Assembly (NCBI RefSeq): GCF_004402535.1
Contig: NZ_SOEY01000031.1
Span: 1-64,000 of the forward strand
Reading direction: 5' to 3'
Length of the DNA: 64,000 nt
From: Cryobacterium glaciale
Lineage (GTDB): Bacteria; Actinomycetota; Actinomycetes; Actinomycetales; Microbacteriaceae
The notes under the pieces are model-generated. The model saw only the letters and a program-made list of their open reading frames with translations. It ran no database searches and had not been told where the DNA came from. Numbering within the stretch: position 1 is the stretch's first letter; every line of letters starts with the position of its first letter. Position numbers and translations under genes: made by a program. Positions 8,036-19,304 of this stretch are shown here, in pieces.

Positions 8036-8950
8036 CTACCGCGCGGTCGCATACTGCTCCGGATGCGCGAGAAACGCCGTGCGACAGCCCACCGAGCAGA
8101 AATACACGATCGTGCCGTTGTGCTCCAGCTGCAGCGACGTTGGCAGTGCCGCCACCGTCATGCCGCAGACCGGGTCGACCGCGGTCGCGGTGACAGCCGC
8201 CGCCGGGTCAGCTCCAGCCACGGCAATCGGATGTCCGCGCCCGGCCCGTTCCTGCACCAGCTGCGCGAAAATCGACACCGCGATCTCCCCGGGCGTGCGC
8301 GCCCCGAGGTCGAGGCCGGCCGGGCTGAACACCCGGGCGCGCTGCTCGGGCGACACGTCGAGCGAGGCGAGCACCGCCGCGCCGCGCTTCGGGCTCGCCA
8401 CCAGGGCGACGTAGGGCACCCCGGCGGCCAGGGCGGCGAGCAGGGCCGGTTCCTCGTCGCGGCCGTGCGACGCGACGACCACGGCGGCGTCGCCGACTCG
8501 CGGGGCAGCGGAGGCACCATCCGCTTGCACGAGGTCGAAGCCGACCAGCGGCGCGAGGGTGGCGAGGGCCTCGGCGTCGGGGGTCGAGCCGACCACGATC
8601 AGTCGCGGGAGCGGAATGCGCGGTTCGAGAAAGATCTCGATCGCGCCATTGCTCACACACGGGTTGGAGACCTCGACCGCGCCGTCCTCGACGATGCTCG
8701 ACGGCACACCGGCGACGACCTTGAGCAGCAGCGGCTGCCGGCTTTCGAGAACCTGCAGGCTATACAGCCGAACGGATGCCTCCACGCAGGTTCCCCCGAC
8801 GAACCCCTCGATCTCGCCGGTTGCGCGCACGAGTGCCGTGTCGCCGGCGTGCGCGCTCGTGGGGCGCTGGGCGCGCACCACGGTCGCGTGCACGTACGCT
8901 TCGCGGCGTTCGGTGAGTTCCCGTTCGAGGGTCGGGTGGCTGACGGGCAT
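8036..8950 (-). CDS. XdhC/CoxI family protein fused to a C-terminal YHS domain
   Basis: Protein of about 304 residues from the ATG at 8950, 1 nt after the coxL stop. Residues 1-80 form the XdhC/CoxI N-terminal domain (VGGTCVEASVRLY), and residues 120-230 the Rossmann-like C domain ending in the signature AGLDLGARTPGEIAVSIFAQ. Residues about 258-304 are an added YHS domain: VDPVCGMTV, then IVYFCSVGCRTAFLAHPEQY. YHS domains are small and Cys-containing, related to TRASH metal-binding modules and common on copper-handling proteins. Since the CO dehydrogenase active site needs copper as well as molybdenum and sulfur, a metal-delivery role is attractive, but that is inference. Confidence 0.87.
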   Translation of the reverse strand: MPVSHPTLERELTERREAYVHATVVRAQRPTSAHAGDTALVRATGEIEGFVGGTCVEASVRLYSLQVLESRQPLLLKVVAGVPSSIVEDGAVEVSNPCVSNGAIEIFLEPRIPLPRLIVVGSTPDAEALATLAPLVGFDLVQADGASAAPRVGDAAVVVASHGRDEEPALLAALAAGVPYVALVASPKRGAAVLASLDVSPEQRARVFSPAGLDLGARTPGEIAVSIFAQLVQERAGRGHPIAVAGADPAAAVTATAVDPVCGMTVAALPTSLQLEHNGTIVYFCSVGCRTAFLAHPEQYATAR

Positions 8951-8951
8951 G

Positions 8952-11848
<2,897 letters not shown>

Positions 11849-11861
11849 GAGGGCTCAACTC

Positions 11862-12749
11862 CTAGCTTGTGATCTCAGAAACGGATGCCGCGGCGCGGCT
11901 GCACGCGACCCGAAGTACCCGCCGGGTCAGTTCGTCGGCGAGGTGCCGCTTGTAGTCGATCGGGCCGCGCTGGTCGGCGAGGGGATCGCAGGCTTGTGAC
12001 GCCAGCAGTCCGGCTTCGACGAAGAGCGCTTCGGTGGGGGCCTGACCGACGAGCACCGCTTCGACCTCGGTCACGTTACGCTCGAGCCCGACCGCGGTGA
12101 GGCCGACGGCCACGTGGCTGATCGTGCCGTCGGCGGCGAGCGTCACGCTCGCGCCGGCTGCGGCGACGGCCCAGTCGCCGACCCGACGTTCCACTTTCTC
12201 GTAGGCGCTGGCGGAGCCGGCCCGAATGGGAATGCGCACCTCGATGAGTAGTTCGTTCTGGGCGACCGCCGTCTCATACGGGCCGCGGTGGAACTCTGCC
12301 ATCGGCAGCATCCGCTCACCGGCCGGCCCGCGCACGACGGCCACCGCTTCGAGAACGTGGCACACCGTGGAGAGGTCTTCGGCCGGGTCGGCCTGGCAGA
12401 GCGAGCCGCCGATGGTGCCGCGGTTGCGCACGATCGGGTCGGCGATGACGCGTTCGGCGTCACAGATAATGGGGAACAGGTGCCGAACGTCGTCGGATTC
12501 GAGCAGGGTCGTGTGCCGGGTCATGGCGCCGATGCGCAGCACCGGGCCATCGACCAGCAGGTAGTCCAGCTCGAACAGGTCGTTGATGTCGATGAGCCAG
12601 TCTGGCCGGGCGAGGCGCAGCTTCATCATGGGAAGCAGGCTGTGTCCGCCGGCGACCACCCGGGATTCGGCCCCGTGGCGATCAAGCAGGGCAAGGGCAT
12701 TGTCAACCGAACTGGCACGAACGTAATCGAACGGAGCTGGAATCTGCAC
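11862..12749 (-). CDS. coxM: CoxM, CO dehydrogenase FAD-binding medium subunit
   Basis: Protein of about 295 residues when started at GTG 12749, which has the site GAGGAG 6-7 nt upstream and gives the expected N-terminus (QIPAPFDYVR). The open frame runs on to 12881, but that part looks like leader. FAD contacts are the paired motifs AGGHS (residues 33-37) and TIGGS (112-116). The protein accepts electrons from CoxS and passes them to the respiratory chain. It is the first gene of the cox operon, in the classical form I order M-S-L. Confidence 0.95.
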   Translation of the reverse strand: MQIPAPFDYVRASSVDNALALLDRHGAESRVVAGGHSLLPMMKLRLARPDWLIDINDLFELDYLLVDGPVLRIGAMTRHTTLLESDDVRHLFPIICDAERVIADPIVRNRGTIGGSLCQADPAEDLSTVCHVLEAVAVVRGPAGERMLPMAEFHRGPYETAVAQNELLIEVRIPIRAGSASAYEKVERRVGDWAVAAAGASVTLAADGTISHVAVGLTAVGLERNVTEVEAVLVGQAPTEALFVEAGLLASQACDPLADQRGPIDYKRHLADELTRRVLRVACSRAAASVSEITS

Positions 12750-12793
12750 GGGCTTCTCCTCACTGAGAAGGTTCCACGGCACCGCGCATCGTT

Positions 12794-12810
12794 GCGCGAC
12801 ACTGTCGTGC
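12794..12810. promoter_or_regulatory. candidate operator in the cox leader
   Basis: On the minus strand GCACGACA-G-TGTCGCGC is a 17-bp inverted repeat with one mismatch in eight pairs. It lies between the putative cox promoter and the coxM start, just downstream of the proposed -10 box, where a repressor would block transcription. No regulator gene is adjacent. Confidence 0.4.
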
Positions 12811-12813
12811 CAC

Positions 12814-12842
12814 AGCTTGCTCCCCGCGCCCGTGGCTGTCAA
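12814..12842 (-). promoter_or_regulatory. candidate promoter of the cox operon
   Basis: On the minus strand a perfect -35 box TTGACA (12842-12837) is followed after exactly 17 bp by CAAGCT (12819-12814), a weak -10 that keeps the key A2 and T6. It would start transcription about 60 nt upstream of coxM. Confidence 0.35.
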
Positions 12843-12943
12843 CATCGAGCACAGCGAAAAACAGGAGTTGGGCACCGCCACTCTCTATTTCGCTCGGCGC
12901 ACGAGCTAGTCCTGCACCAAGATGGGTTCGGGAGAGGAACGTC

Positions 12944-14668
12944 ATGGCTGCGACGAGGCTGCGGAGGTGGGTACCGGGGATCGACACGGCGCTCGGCTAC
13001 CGGCGCGCCTGGTTGCTCCCCGACCTGCGGGCGGGCATCGTGCTCACCGCTCTACTCATACCGGTCGGCATCGGCTACGCCGAGGTGGCGGGGCTCCCGC
13101 CGGCATCGGGCCTGTACGCCACGATCATTCCCCTGGCCGCATATGCCGTCTTCGGACCGTCGCGCATTCTCGTGCTCGGCCCCGACTCGGCACTGGCACC
13201 GATCATCGCGGCCGCGATCGTGCCGCTCGCTCTCGGCGATGATGTGCGCGCAGTCGGCCTCGCCGGGCTCCTGGCGATCATGGTCGGAGTGATCCTCGCG
13301 CTCGGCGGAATTCTGCGCCTCGGGTTCGTGACCGACCTGCTCTCCAAGCCCATCCGCGTCGGCTACCTCAACGCGCTCGCCGTGCTGGTCATTATTTCGC
13401 AGTTGCCCGCCCTGCTCGGCTTCTCCATCACTGCGGATTCGGCGCTGCTCGACCTGATCGGAATATTCGCCGGAATCGCCGGGGGCGAGGTCAACCTGAC
13501 CGCGACGCTCTTCGGCCTCGGCTCGCTCGCGGTCATCGTCGTGCTCTCCTGGCGCAGAACCCGGATTTCGGGCGTGCTGGCGGCGGTCGTGCTCGCGACG
13601 GCGGTGACCGCGGTCTTCGGGCTGCGGGATGTCTTGCCCGTCGTCGGGGCGCTTCCCCCTGGCCTCCCCGCACCCGCGTTCGGCGGTCTGCAGTGGGCGG
13701 ATGCTGCCGGTTTGGTGGCCCCGGCGCTCGGCATCGCGCTCATCGCCTTCGCGGACACCGCCGTGCTGTCGCGATCGTTTGCGGCCCGCCGGGGAGAGAA
13801 CGTCAACGGCAGCCAGGAAATGAGGGCGATCGGCGCGTCGAACATCGCAACCGGACTGCTCGGTGGATTCCCCATCTCGGCGTCGTCCTCGCGCACCCCC
13901 GTTGCCGAGAAGGCGGGGGCTCGCTCCCAGCTCACCGGAGTCGTTGGCGCCGTCCTCGTTCTGGCCTTCATACTGTTCGCGCCCGGGCTCACGGATTTCC
14001 TGCCCTCAGCGGCCATCGCCGCGGTCGTCATCGTCGCCGCTGGCGGTCTCGTCGATGTGCAAGGGTTCATCGCGCTCATGCGCATGAACAGGGTCGATGC
14101 GATGCTTTCGCTCGCGGCCTTCCTCGGGGTGCTGGTGGTCGGTGTGATCGAGGGAATCGCCGTGGCGATCATCCTCTCGCTCGGCGCATTCGTCAGCCAG
14201 GCCTGGCGACCCTACCGGGCCGAGCTCGGCCGGATCCGCGGTCTTCGTGGTTACCACGACCTGTCCCGGCATTCGGAGGGCGAACGGCTGCCCGGCATCG
14301 TCATCGTTCGCTTCGACGCGCCGCTCTTTTTCGCCAACGGCGGGATCTTCGACGACTACGTACGGGCCACGGTCACGGCTGCCGGCAGCGGTGTGCACAC
14401 GGTCATCCTCGCGGCGGAGCCCATCACCGACATCGACACCACCGCGGTGGATGAGCTGCTCGAACTCGACGATTTTCTGGCTTCCCGGGGGATTACGCTG
14501 GTCTTCGCCGAGATGAAAGGCCCGGTGAAAGACCATCTGCGTGCTTACGGATTGAGCGGGCGGTTTCCGCCCGAGCGGTTCGCCGGCACGGTCGGAGAGG
14601 CAGTCGATGAGGCCACCGGAACGCTGCGCGGTGACCTCGACGGCACCCAGTGGCAACCGGATGCCTGA
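12944..14668 (+). CDS. SulP-family anion permease with STAS domain
   Basis: Protein of 574 residues, divergent from the cox operon. Residues about 20-420 hold the SulP transporter core, with the family signature PPASGLYATIIPLAAYAVFG near residue 48. The core also has an SSSRTPVAEKAGARSQLTGV segment, and 12 or so membrane helices are visible. Residues about 450-560 form a cytoplasmic STAS domain (IVIVRFDAPLFFANG ... AEPITDIDTTAVDELLEL). SulP proteins carry sulfate, bicarbonate or C4-dicarboxylates; the substrate cannot be told from sequence here. Ribosome-binding site AGAGGAAC precedes the ATG. Confidence 0.92.
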   Translation: MAATRLRRWVPGIDTALGYRRAWLLPDLRAGIVLTALLIPVGIGYAEVAGLPPASGLYATIIPLAAYAVFGPSRILVLGPDSALAPIIAAAIVPLALGDDVRAVGLAGLLAIMVGVILALGGILRLGFVTDLLSKPIRVGYLNALAVLVIISQLPALLGFSITADSALLDLIGIFAGIAGGEVNLTATLFGLGSLAVIVVLSWRRTRISGVLAAVVLATAVTAVFGLRDVLPVVGALPPGLPAPAFGGLQWADAAGLVAPALGIALIAFADTAVLSRSFAARRGENVNGSQEMRAIGASNIATGLLGGFPISASSSRTPVAEKAGARSQLTGVVGAVLVLAFILFAPGLTDFLPSAAIAAVVIVAAGGLVDVQGFIALMRMNRVDAMLSLAAFLGVLVVGVIEGIAVAIILSLGAFVSQAWRPYRAELGRIRGLRGYHDLSRHSEGERLPGIVIVRFDAPLFFANGGIFDDYVRATVTAAGSGVHTVILAAEPITDIDTTAVDELLELDDFLASRGITLVFAEMKGPVKDHLRAYGLSGRFPPERFAGTVGEAVDEATGTLRGDLDGTQWQPDA

Positions 14669-14686
14669 CCAGTCCGGTTGATCACA

Positions 14687-15874
14687 CTACCGGGCCAGAT
14701 ACTCATCATGCTGCCGATGAGCCTGTGCCACCTGCTCACGGATCCGATCGATGTCCTTGGCCTTGTTGCGGTACTTGAGCTCCATGGCCAGGACCTGTGC
14801 TTCCTCGTCGGTCAGCAGCCGGTAGATCCGCTCGCGCTCGGCGAGATCAGCGGTGTAATCAAGATCAAGGTAGCTGACGGCATGGCGGCGGGCGTTGTTG
14901 ATGGCGGTCTGGGCTTTGCCCGCCCTGCTCAGCAGTGAGGCCACGACGGTGACGATGAGGGAACCGATAATGACGGTCAGGGACAGGCCGGTGCTGATTT
15001 CCACGACCGGGACGGGTTCGCCGCCGTTGATGAACGGCAGGTTGTTCTCATGCAGGGCATGGAGCACGAGCTTGACGCCGATGAAGGCCAGGATGGCCGC
15101 CAGTCCGTAGGAGAGGTAGATAAGCCGGTCGAGCAGCCCGTCGATCAAAAAGTACAGCTGGCGCAGCCCCATCAGGGAGAACGCGGTAGCAGTGAAGACG
15201 ATATAGACGTTCTGGGTCAGCCCGAAGATCGCGGGAATGGAATCCAGCGCGAACAGGATGTCCGTACCGCCGATCGCCACCATGACCAAGAGCATGGGTG
15301 TGAGCGCCTTCTTGCCCTCGTGCATGGTGAACAGCTTGTCGCCGTCGTAGTGCTCCGTGGTGTGGAAGCTCCGTTTGGCCAGGCGGATCATAATGTTGTC
15401 CGCTTGGTTATCGCCGTGTGCTTCGGGCTTGAGCAGATTACCCGCGGTGATCAGCAGGATCAGGCCGAAGATGTAGAACACCCAGGCGAACGAGTTGATG
15501 AGCGCTGCGCCCAGAAAGATGAACCCGGTGCGAGCGATCAGGGAGAAGACGATGCCGAACAGCAGCACCTTCTGCTGGTCCTCGCGGGGCACCCGGAAGC
15601 TCGCCATGATGATCAGGAAGACGAAGAGGTTGTCCACCGACAGCGCCTTCTCCGTGATGTAGCCGGCGAAGTACTCTGACCCCATGGTGCTGCCGCCGAA
15701 CAGCAGAACCAGGATGCCGAAGAGAATGGCCAGGCCCACGTAGATGGAGGACCACAGGGCCGCTTCCTTCAGCGCGGGAACGTGGGCCTTGCGGATGTGG
15801 AAGAAGTAGTCGAAGGCGAGCAGCGCCAGGATGACGACGATGGTGGAGACCCAGACGAGGGGCGAAACGGTCAT
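14687..15874 (-). CDS. TerC/Alx family integral membrane protein
   Basis: Protein of about 395 residues from the ATG at 15874 (MTVSPLVWVS). The frame is open further upstream, but that extension is not family-like. It has about nine membrane helices with the TerC hallmarks ALSVDNLFVFLIIMASF and GGTDILFALDSIPAIFG, whose acidic residues lie in the membrane. A charged C-terminal tail extends about 70 residues into the cytoplasm. Relatives include Alx, which exports manganese, and TerC of tellurite-resistance clusters. No other ter genes are present, so a metal-homeostasis role is more likely than tellurite resistance. The 3' end converges with the SulP gene (18-nt gap). Confidence 0.92.
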   Translation of the reverse strand: MTVSPLVWVSTIVVILALLAFDYFFHIRKAHVPALKEAALWSSIYVGLAILFGILVLLFGGSTMGSEYFAGYITEKALSVDNLFVFLIIMASFRVPREDQQKVLLFGIVFSLIARTGFIFLGAALINSFAWVFYIFGLILLITAGNLLKPEAHGDNQADNIMIRLAKRSFHTTEHYDGDKLFTMHEGKKALTPMLLVMVAIGGTDILFALDSIPAIFGLTQNVYIVFTATAFSLMGLRQLYFLIDGLLDRLIYLSYGLAAILAFIGVKLVLHALHENNLPFINGGEPVPVVEISTGLSLTVIIGSLIVTVVASLLSRAGKAQTAINNARRHAVSYLDLDYTADLAERERIYRLLTDEEAQVLAMELKYRNKAKDIDRIREQVAQAHRQHDEYLAR

Positions 15875-15959
15875 GAACCTTGCTTCCCTGTGAATAGCCG
15901 CGGACGTTCTGCCAAACGATAACATCCCTTCCCGGGCGGTCGGGCCAGGGGAGGTCGGG

Positions 15960-17492
15960 TTACGGGCGGCGCGACCAGGCCGTCCAGAACCGAGCCTCGG
16001 CATCCGCTGCCTTCTGCTGTTCCAGGGCGTGCAGGCGGCCGTAGCTGAAGGTGTTCTCGCCGCGGAGGAAGGCGTCGACCCCGCCGCGACGCAGCAGGCG
16101 ATTCCGGGCGATGACGCTGTCGTGCTGGTCACCGAGGATGGTCTGCAGTTTCTGCGCGAATCGGCTCACCCGTGCGGCACGCTTCGAGTTGAGCGGATGC
16201 GCCGTCTCGGCAGCGTAGCGCAGCCGCTTGGCGCGCTTGCGTACCTCGTGCAGGGCGAGGTCGCGCTCCGGCCCCGGCACGGTGTTGGTGGCGCGGCGCA
16301 CGGCCCGGCGCAGTTTCTTCCACTCGTTCTTGATCAGGGCGGGAACGACCACGCGGGCGTCTTGGCTGGCCGCGGCCGTGAACAACGGCGTGGCGATGAG
16401 GGCTTCAAGGGCATCGAGCAGCCGAAAGTAGCGGTGGGTGTCGAGGGCGGCGACGAGCGTGTGAGCGGCGGTGTCGGCATCCGTTTCGGAACGGTCGCGC
16501 AGGCGTTCGCGGATCGGCCCGAGCAGCAGAGCCGGGGCCTCGCGGTCGAGCAGGCCGGCGAGGCGCCGCTGCAGTACCTCCTCGTCGCGGGAGCCGCCGA
16601 GTACGGCGGCGAGCCAGCTGAGTTCGGAGCGGAGGTGCTGCACGACAGAGGGATCGACGAGGGAATGATAAGTGGCCAGCACCGAACGCAGTCGGCGGGT
16701 GGCCACGCGCATGGCGTGCACGGAGCCGGCCCGGTGCTGGCGAATCTCCGGATCCTGCGTTCGAATGACGCTGATCTGCTCGCCCAGGCTGGCCAGCAGA
16801 ACATTCCCGGCCGGCCTCGTGGGCTTTGGGCGCTGATAATTCTGGGATCGTTCCACCGGGAATCGGTCGCCGAGGGCACGCGCCAGTTTCGAGGTGTGCC
16901 GCGACACGAGGATGCCGGAGCCCGCGAGCAGGGCCTGCCCCGCGTCGAGCAGGTCCTTTGGTGCGTCGACGAGTTCGATCTCCCATTCGCGCCAGGCCGC
17001 GGAAGCGCGTTCATGAACCAGCCGTTCGGCCTGCACCCGGTCGTCGCAGAGCACGGCGAGGGTTTCGCCGCCGGCACCGATCAGGGCGTGCACCACGCGG
17101 GTGGTGCGCAGGCGTGCCACGGGAGCCAGCGGGGAGTCGCGCACGTAGACCCGCACGAGCTGGGCGAGCGATTCGGGGACGGCATCCGCTTCGCTGTGTC
17201 CAGACACGCCCTGAACGTGCCGGCCGAGCGGCGCGTGGACCTCGCGGCGGCGGCCGGCGCGCTCGGGCAGTTTGAGGTGCCACCCGGCGTCGTCGCCGCC
17301 GGTACGCCGGCGCAGCGTGATGTGCGCGGCGCTGAGCACGAGATCTTTCGTGTCGAAGTAGACGGCTTCGAGGTCGTGAACCACCGGCTCGGCAATGGCC
17401 TGCACGCCCGGCAGGTCGTTCAACCGAGGAAGCACCGCCAGCTCGTCAACGTCAAACTTGCGCTCTATCTCGATACCACCGTTAGCGTCCAC
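15960..17492 (-). CDS. CYTH and CHAD domain protein
   Basis: Protein of 510 residues. The N-terminal CYTH (triphosphate tunnel) domain shows the EIERKFDVDE motif (residues 7-16), followed by VYFDTKDLVLSAAHITLRRR. The second half, from about residue 220, is a CHAD domain rich in His, Arg and Lys (VHAMRVATRRLRSVLATY ... HEVRKRAKRLRYAAE). CYTH proteins bind or cleave triphosphates. CHAD domains bind polyphosphate granules. Together they suggest a polyphosphate- or triphosphate-linked protein. It is a single gene upstream of terC on the same strand. Confidence 0.92.
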   Translation of the reverse strand: MDANGGIEIERKFDVDELAVLPRLNDLPGVQAIAEPVVHDLEAVYFDTKDLVLSAAHITLRRRTGGDDAGWHLKLPERAGRRREVHAPLGRHVQGVSGHSEADAVPESLAQLVRVYVRDSPLAPVARLRTTRVVHALIGAGGETLAVLCDDRVQAERLVHERASAAWREWEIELVDAPKDLLDAGQALLAGSGILVSRHTSKLARALGDRFPVERSQNYQRPKPTRPAGNVLLASLGEQISVIRTQDPEIRQHRAGSVHAMRVATRRLRSVLATYHSLVDPSVVQHLRSELSWLAAVLGGSRDEEVLQRRLAGLLDREAPALLLGPIRERLRDRSETDADTAAHTLVAALDTHRYFRLLDALEALIATPLFTAAASQDARVVVPALIKNEWKKLRRAVRRATNTVPGPERDLALHEVRKRAKRLRYAAETAHPLNSKRAARVSRFAQKLQTILGDQHDSVIARNRLLRRGGVDAFLRGENTFSYGRLHALEQQKAADAEARFWTAWSRRP

Positions 17493-17535
17493 TGTTCAAA
17501 CCTAGCGCGGACGCGCCCGTTGAATCATGAGTGCG

Positions 17536-18699
17536 TCAGGCGTTGGCGAGCCACAGGTCGGGGCCGAAGATCTCATAGTGGATGCGATCGGCCGGTACGC
17601 CGGACTGCAGCGCCTGGGAACGCAGGCTGCGCATGAACGGGAGCGGACCGCAGAGGTACACCGAGGCGTCCTCCGGGATCGTCACGTTCTCCAGGGACAT
17701 GAAGCCCTCGTGGTGGCCCTCGCTCGGGATCTCCAGCCAGAGCTCGAGTTCGGCCGCCTCCAGCAGGGCGACGTCCTCGTTCATCTGGTCGCGCAGCGCC
17801 CAGCGCTCGAGGTTGCTCTCGGCATGCAGCACGAGCACCTCACGCTTGGAGCCGGAGTCGACCAGTGAACGCAAGATGGAGGCGCTGGGCGTGCAGCCGA
17901 TTCCGGCCGAGGCCAGGACCAGCGGGCCGGTGCCCGCATCGAGGGTGATGTCGCCGCACGGCACGGAGAGGATCAGCGTGTCGCCGACCTGCACGTCGCG
18001 GTGCAGCACGGGGGAGACCTCGCCGTCGGCGTCGAGCTTGGTGGTGAAGACGCGGGTCGTATTCGTGCCGGCCGAGAGGGAGTACTGCCGCACCTGGCGG
18101 ATGCCGTCGGGCATGACGGCGGTGACGCTGACGTACTGGCCCGGCAGGGCGGGCGTCACGGGGGTGTCGTCGGCGGGTTCGAGGGTGAACGTGACGGCGT
18201 CGGTTCCGGCCGCTTCCTTCTTCACGACGACCCAGGGGGCGAGCGGCTTGTCGCTGGCGAGTCCGGCGTAGAGGCCCTTCTCCATCTTGATCAGGGCGTG
18301 GGCCATCAGCCAGTAGACCTCGGTCCAGGCGGCGGCGATCTCGGCCGTGATGACGTCGCTGAGCTCGTCGGCGATGGCCTCGAACAGGTACTTGTAGACG
18401 ATGTCGTACTGCTCGGGCTGGATGTCGAGGGAGACGTGCTTGTGGGCGATGCGGGAGAGCATGGCCTCCGGCGTGGTGTCGGGGTTCGCCAGCAGGTGGG
18501 TCGCGAAGACGGCGATGCTGCCGGCGAGGGCCTGCTGCTGGCTGCCGTTCTTCTGGTTGGACCGGCTGAACAGCCCGTCGAACAGTTCGGGGTGGGCGGT
18601 GAGCATGCGGTTGTAAAAGTTTTTCGCGATCTGGGGCATCCGCTCGCCGACCAGCGGCAGGGTGGCTTCGATGAGGGGGAGGGACTGGGGCGAAAGCAT
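17536..18699 (-). CDS. hmp: flavohaemoglobin, nitric oxide dioxygenase
   Basis: Protein of about 387 residues from the ATG at 18699, preceded by AGGAGT. The N-terminal globin domain (1-140) has the proximal His in RIAHKHVSLDI and the Tyr/Gln pocket region near NFYNRML. The FAD domain shows RQYSLS, and the NAD domain has LVLASAGIGCTPSASIL and the C-terminal YLCGPLPFM. The enzyme turns nitric oxide and O2 into nitrate. The gene sits just downstream of an NsrR-like regulator on the same strand, with TTCTAC inverted repeats between them, so NO-responsive repression is likely. Confidence 0.95.
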   Translation of the reverse strand: MLSPQSLPLIEATLPLVGERMPQIAKNFYNRMLTAHPELFDGLFSRSNQKNGSQQQALAGSIAVFATHLLANPDTTPEAMLSRIAHKHVSLDIQPEQYDIVYKYLFEAIADELSDVITAEIAAAWTEVYWLMAHALIKMEKGLYAGLASDKPLAPWVVVKKEAAGTDAVTFTLEPADDTPVTPALPGQYVSVTAVMPDGIRQVRQYSLSAGTNTTRVFTTKLDADGEVSPVLHRDVQVGDTLILSVPCGDITLDAGTGPLVLASAGIGCTPSASILRSLVDSGSKREVLVLHAESNLERWALRDQMNEDVALLEAAELELWLEIPSEGHHEGFMSLENVTIPEDASVYLCGPLPFMRSLRSQALQSGVPADRIHYEIFGPDLWLANA

Positions 18700-18781
18700 G
18701 AATACTCCTTCTACGTAACCGACACCCGTTTGTGGGGGTCTTCTACAAAAGTAGCATCTCATATACCAATTAATCGGATAC

Positions 18782-18800
18782 TTTCTACAAGTCGTAGAAA
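18782..18800. promoter_or_regulatory. candidate NsrR operator upstream of hmp
   Basis: TTTCTAC-AAGTC-GTAGAAA is a perfect 19-bp inverted repeat with a 5-bp centre. A second near copy, TTCTAC-AAAA-GTAGCA, is at 18741-18756, and a half site TTCTACGTAA starts at 18709. All three lie in the 116-bp gap between the nsrR-like gene and hmp. Confidence 0.65.
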
Positions 18801-18815
18801 TTAGGGACTTTAGTC

Positions 18816-19259
18816 CTACCGCACCAAGCCCAGTTCGACGAGAATCGGTCCATTCGGCTTGCCGTGTGGCAAATCAGCGATGACGAGGTCGTCGAGCTCG
18901 CCGTAGAAGGCCTCGCGCGCGCGGCGCAGGCTGCCGCGCAGGCCGCATCCGCTCAGCAGGGGGCAGGGGCCGTTGGGCGAGTCGCAGGCGGCGAGGTCGG
19001 TGCGGGTGTCGAGCTGGCGCAGCAGGGTGCCGACGGTGACTTCGCGGCCGAGCGCGCTGATGCGCACGCCGCCGCTTCGCCCCCGAATGGCCTCGATCAG
19101 GCCGAGCTCCCGTAGGCGCAACAGCGCCTTGCTGACGTGGTTGTATGGGGTGCCGACCTCGGCGGCAACCACTCGCGAGGTGAACGTCACGCCTTCCGGC
19201 GCCGCTGCCAGCACCATGACGATCCGCAGGCAGACGTCGGAAAAAGCGTTGATCCTCAT
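18816..19259 (-). CDS. nsrR: Rrf2-family repressor, NsrR-like
   Basis: Protein of 147 residues. The N-terminal winged helix (MRINAFSDVCLRIVMVLAA, then GTPYNHVSKALLRLRELGLI) is typical of Rrf2 proteins. Three Cys in the pattern C-8aa-C-5aa-C (around residues 93-108: AACDSPNGPCPLLSGCGLR) match the iron-sulfur ligands of NsrR-type nitric-oxide sensors. The gene lies immediately upstream of hmp on the same strand, and repeated TTCTAC inverted repeats fill the space between them. Loss of DNA binding when NO attacks the cluster would raise flavohaemoglobin. The symbol rests on cysteines plus context. Confidence 0.85.
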   Translation of the reverse strand: MRINAFSDVCLRIVMVLAAAPEGVTFTSRVVAAEVGTPYNHVSKALLRLRELGLIEAIRGRSGGVRISALGREVTVGTLLRQLDTRTDLAACDSPNGPCPLLSGCGLRGSLRRAREAFYGELDDLVIADLPHGKPNGPILVELGLVR

Positions 19260-19304
19260 GCCTTAACAGTAAGTGCGCCCGCCGCACCGCAGATATGAGA
19301 GAGA

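Noticed and set aside
14687..15874. Tellurite-resistance operon
   Set aside because: Only terC is present; no terD, terB or terZ genes, so a metal-export role is more likely.
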